Positions 61,635-64,000 of a stretch of 64,000 nucleotides of DNA are shown here, one piece after another. The stretch is from assembly GCF_900277125.1 (NCBI RefSeq), contig NZ_OPYN01000123.1, forward strand, positions 84,912 to 148,911, read 5' to 3'. Below the pieces are notes generated by a model. That model worked only from the letters and a program-made list of their open reading frames with translations. It was not told where the DNA came from and searched no databases. The position numbers were made by a program, and so were the translations under genes. The stretch's first letter is position 1; the number at the start of each line of letters is the position of its first letter. Source of the stretch: Pseudomonas inefficax. GTDB taxonomy: Bacteria > Pseudomonadota > Gammaproteobacteria > Pseudomonadales > Pseudomonadaceae.

Positions 61635-62577
61635 GCATGACGTGTTGTGTTTCGGCGAGACCATGGCCATGTTCGTCGCCGAGCAGGCCGGCGACCTGGC
61701 CAGTGTCGGCCAGTTCGGCAAGCGCATTGCCGGCGCCGACAGCAACGTGGCCATCGGCCTGGCGCGGCTGGGCTTCAAGGTCCGCTGGCTGAGCCGGGTG
61801 GGCGACGATTCGCTGGGCCGTTTCGTGCTCGACAGCCTGCGCCGCGAAGGCCTGGACTGCTCCGGTGTCGAGGTGGATGCCAGCTACCCCACCGGCTTCC
61901 AGCTCAAGGCCCGCTGCGATGACGGCAGCGACCCGGCGGTGGAGTACTTCCGCCGTGGTTCGGCAGCCAGCCAGCTGTCGCCGGCGCTGCTGCGCCCGGG
62001 CTTTGTGCAAGCCCGCCATTTGCACGCCACCGGCATCCCGCCGGCGCTGTCGGAGGGCTGCCGGGCGCTCTCCCATGCGTTGATGGATGCCATGCGTGCC
62101 GCCGGGCGCAGCATCTCGTTCGACCCCAACCTGCGCCCCTCGCTGTGGCCTGACCAAAGCAGCATGGTGCGCGAAGTCAATGCCCTGGCGGCCAAGGCCG
62201 ACTGGGTTCTGCCTGGCCTGGAAGAGGGCCGCCTGCTGACCGGCCAGCACACCCCGGCAGACATCGCCGCGTTCTACCTCGACCAAGGGGTGGAACTGGT
62301 GGTGATCAAGCTGGGCGACGCCGGTGCCTACTTCCGCAGCGCCAAGGGCGAGGGCCAGGTGGCACCAGTACCGGTCAGCCGGGTGGTAGACACCGTTGGC
62401 GCAGGCGATGCCTTTGCCGTCGGTGTGCTCAGTGCGCTGCTGGAGGGCCACCCGGTAGCCGAGGCAGTGGCGCGTGGCAACTGGTGCGGCAGCCGCGCCG
62501 TGCAGTCGCGTGGCGACATGGAAGGGCTTCCGCTGCGCCATGAGCTGCAAGCCCACGACCTGCGCAGAAGCGCGTGA
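61627..62577 (+). CDS. kguK: 2-Ketogluconate kinase
   Basis: A 316-residue PfkB-family sugar kinase phosphorylating 2-keto-D-gluconate to 2-keto-6-phosphogluconate. The first PfkB signature is [34 protein letters not shown]; the second, with the catalytic aspartate, is [27 protein letters not shown] sits seven bases before the ATG, inside the end of kguE. The order kguE-kguK-kguT-kguD matches other P. putida-group strains. Confidence 0.95.
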   Translation: MHEHDVLCFGETMAMFVAEQAGDLASVGQFGKRIAGADSNVAIGLARLGFKVRWLSRVGDDSLGRFVLDSLRREGLDCSGVEVDASYPTGFQLKARCDDGSDPAVEYFRRGSAASQLSPALLRPGFVQARHLHATGIPPALSEGCRALSHALMDAMRAAGRSISFDPNLRPSLWPDQSSMVREVNALAAKADWVLPGLEEGRLLTGQHTPADIAAFYLDQGVELVVIKLGDAGAYFRSAKGEGQVAPVPVSRVVDTVGAGDAFAVGVLSALLEGHPVAEAVARGNWCGSRAVQSRGDMEGLPLRHELQAHDLRRSA

Positions 62578-62602
62578 TCACTTGACCCGAAACACCTGTT
62601 GC

Positions 62603-62616
62603 AACAAAAACAACAA
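62603..62616 (+). promoter_or_regulatory. Crc/Hfq-type A-rich motif in the kguT leader
   Basis: AACAAAAACAACAA contains two overlapping AANAANAA motifs between kguK and the kguT ribosome-binding site (AGGAG at 62621). It is well placed for Hfq-Crc repression of the transporter during growth on preferred carbon sources. Inferred, not shown. Confidence 0.5.
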
Positions 62617-62634
62617 GCTCAGGAGAAACGAACC

Positions 62635-63927
62635 ATGCAAAGCCAAAGCCTGGCACCTCGCCGCTGGTGGTACATCATCCCGATCGTGTTCTTCACCTAT
62701 AGCCTGGCGTACCTGGACCGCGCCAACTACGGGTTCGCCGCCGCTTCCGGCATGGCTGAAGACCTGCATATCACCCCCGCACTGTCTTCGCTGCTGGGGG
62801 CACTGTTCTTTCTTGGTTACTTCTTCTTCCAGGTGCCCGGCGCCATCTACGCCGAAAAGCGCAGCGTGAAGAAGCTGATCTTTGTCTGCCTGATCCTCTG
62901 GGGTGGCCTTGCCACGCTTACCGGCGTGGTCAGCAACGTCTACATGCTGATCGGCATCCGCTTCCTGCTCGGGGTGGTGGAGGCGGCGGTGATGCCGGCC
63001 ATGCTGGTGTACCTGTGCCACTGGTTCACCCGCGCCGAACGTTCGCGCGCCAATACCTTCCTGATCCTCGGCAACCCGGTGACCATCCTGTGGATGTCGG
63101 TGGTGTCGGGCTATCTCGTCAAGCATTACGACTGGCGCTGGATGTTCATCATCGAAGGCCTGCCCGCCGTCATCTGGGCGTTCTTCTGGTGGCGCCTGGT
63201 GGATGACCGCCCGGCCCAGGTGAACTGGTTGAGCGAGCAGGAAAAAGCCGCCCTGGAGCAGGCGCTGGCTGCCGAGCAGCAAGGCATAAAGCCGGTGAAG
63301 AACTACCGCGAGGCGTTCCGTTCGCCGCAGGTGATCATCCTTTCGCTGCAGTACTTCTGCTGGAGCATTGGTGTGTATGGCTTCGTGCTGTGGTTGCCGT
63401 CGATTCTCAAGCAGGCGGCCAACCTCGATATCGTGCAGGCCGGCTGGCTGTCGTCGGTCCCTTACCTGGCGGCGGTGCTGGGCATGGTCGGTGTGTCGTG
63501 GGCGTCTGACCGGCTGCAGAAGCGCAAGCGCTTCGTCTGGCCGCCACTGTTGATCGCCGCCGTCGCGTTCTATGGCTCCTACGCCCTGGGCAGCGAGCAC
63601 TTCTGGCTGTCGTACGCGTTGCTGGTGGTTGCCGGCGCCTGCATGTACGCACCCTATGGCCCGTTCTTCGCGATCGTGCCCGAGATCCTGCCGGCCAACG
63701 TCGCGGGCGGTGCCATGGCGCTGATCAACAGCATGGGTGCGCTGGGCTCGTTCGGTGGCTCATGGCTGGTGGGCTACCTCAATGGCGTCACGGGCGGGCC
63801 CGGTGCCTCCTACCTGTTCATGTGTGGTGCGTTGCTGACTGCAGTGGCGCTTACCGCCGCACTCAATACTTCCCAGACATCTGGCCGGGCCAAGCGCGGC
63901 AACTCGCGTCTGGCCATGAACCATTAG
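62635..63927 (+). CDS. kguT: 2-Ketogluconate transporter, MFS family
   Basis: A 430-residue inner-membrane transporter of the anion:cation symporter branch of the major facilitator superfamily, with twelve hydrophobic segments. It starts MQSQSLAPRRWWYIIPIVFFTYSLAYLDRANYGFA and has the conserved GALFFLGYFFFQVPGAIYAEKRSVKKLIFVCLILWG and FLLGVVEAAVMPAMLVYLCHWFTRAERSRANTF. AGGAG lies nine bases before the ATG at 62635. It imports 2-ketogluconate for kguK. An A-rich Crc-type motif precedes it. Confidence 0.94.
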   Translation: MQSQSLAPRRWWYIIPIVFFTYSLAYLDRANYGFAAASGMAEDLHITPALSSLLGALFFLGYFFFQVPGAIYAEKRSVKKLIFVCLILWGGLATLTGVVSNVYMLIGIRFLLGVVEAAVMPAMLVYLCHWFTRAERSRANTFLILGNPVTILWMSVVSGYLVKHYDWRWMFIIEGLPAVIWAFFWWRLVDDRPAQVNWLSEQEKAALEQALAAEQQGIKPVKNYREAFRSPQVIILSLQYFCWSIGVYGFVLWLPSILKQAANLDIVQAGWLSSVPYLAAVLGMVGVSWASDRLQKRKRFVWPPLLIAAVAFYGSYALGSEHFWLSYALLVVAGACMYAPYGPFFAIVPEILPANVAGGAMALINSMGALGSFGGSWLVGYLNGVTGGPGASYLFMCGALLTAVALTAALNTSQTSGRAKRGNSRLAMNH

Positions 63928-63938
63928 GAACCTGCGCA

Positions 63939-64000
63939 ATGAAGAAGCGAATCGTGCTGTACAAACGCCTGTCCGACGACTTGATGGCGCGCCTGCAAGA
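63939..64000 (+). CDS. kguD: 2-Ketogluconate-6-phosphate reductase KguD, 5' end only
   Basis: Twenty codons are visible before the window ends: MKKRIVLYKRLSDDLMARLQ. The beginning KKRIVLYK.L resembles D-2-hydroxyacid dehydrogenases of the GhrB/TkrA group, and the position after kguT matches kguD. It would reduce 2-keto-6-phosphogluconate to 6-phosphogluconate. The call rests mainly on gene order. Confidence 0.8.
   Translation, partial: MKKRIVLYKRLSDDLMARLQ

Noticed and set aside
1..64000. CRISPR arrays, tRNA/rRNA genes, insertion sequences, prophage
   Set aside because: No regularly spaced direct repeats, no tRNA or rRNA sequence, no transposase or integrase frame was seen on either strand.

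Overview
The window is about 64 kb of high-GC, densely packed gammaproteobacterial chromosome. Gene families, codon use, many REP palindromes with a GTGGGAGCGG...CCGCTCCCAC core, and the combination of hpd, mexEF-oprN, gnt, cbt/cob, ptxS and kgu loci all point to a Pseudomonas of the P. putida group. The order resembles, from memory and unchecked, the hpd-to-kgu part of the P. putida KT2440 chromosome. I saw no rRNA, tRNA, CRISPR array, intact insertion sequence or prophage.

Layout. 1-2374: 5' part of a large dermonecrotic-toxin-fold (DUF6543-like) protein running off the left edge. 2.5-16.7 kb: AraC regulator, LysE exporter, TerC/CBS membrane protein, RarD, a CSS-EAL c-di-GMP phosphodiesterase, hpd, a CSS-only protein, a DJ-1/PfpI protein, two convergent hybrid kinases and a TPR protein. 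17-22.8 kb: mexE-mexF-oprN efflux operon. 23.1-30.5 kb: orphan type II secretion genes gspG-gspF, divergent from a lytic transglycosylase, two paralogous histidine kinases and an NtrC-type sigma54 activator. 30.7-34.3 kb: gluconate uptake and phosphorylation (gntT, gntK, gntR). 34.5-39.7 kb: a soluble PAS-PAS chemoreceptor and a BvgS/BvgA-like phosphorelay. 39.9-42.6 kb: cobalamin riboswitch followed by cbtB-cbtA-cobE-cobM. 42.8-49.2 kb: housekeeping and accessory genes (GNAT, LysE, hydrolase, pirin, alkA, DUF1652, Yip1, alkB). 49.4-55.0 kb: a four-gene operon with two paralogous secreted proteins of unknown family, a CsgB-like nucleator and an unusually long CsgA-like curlin. 55.4-64.0 kb: three-subunit gluconate 2-dehydrogenase, ptxS and kguE-kguK-kguT-kguD (kguD cut by the right edge).

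How the parts work together. Gluconate is either imported and phosphorylated (gntT/gntK, under three GntR-like operators) or oxidised in the periplasm to 2-ketogluconate, then imported and processed by the kgu operon (three perfect PtxS palindromes, plus A-rich Crc/Hfq-type motifs at kguE and kguT).

The most interesting signal is regulatory. A palindrome CCCC-AACNNN-GGGG recurs before gspG/the transglycosylase, the first histidine kinase (one mismatch), the second histidine kinase/NtrC-type regulator, and the curli-like operon. The copies before the second kinase and the curli-like operon lie 100-135 bp upstream of good -24/-12 sigma54 promoters. I infer that the NtrC-type regulator controls its own operon, a pseudopilin/GspF export module and a curli-like surface fibre operon 25 kb away. 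This wiring is a hypothesis drawn from the sequence.
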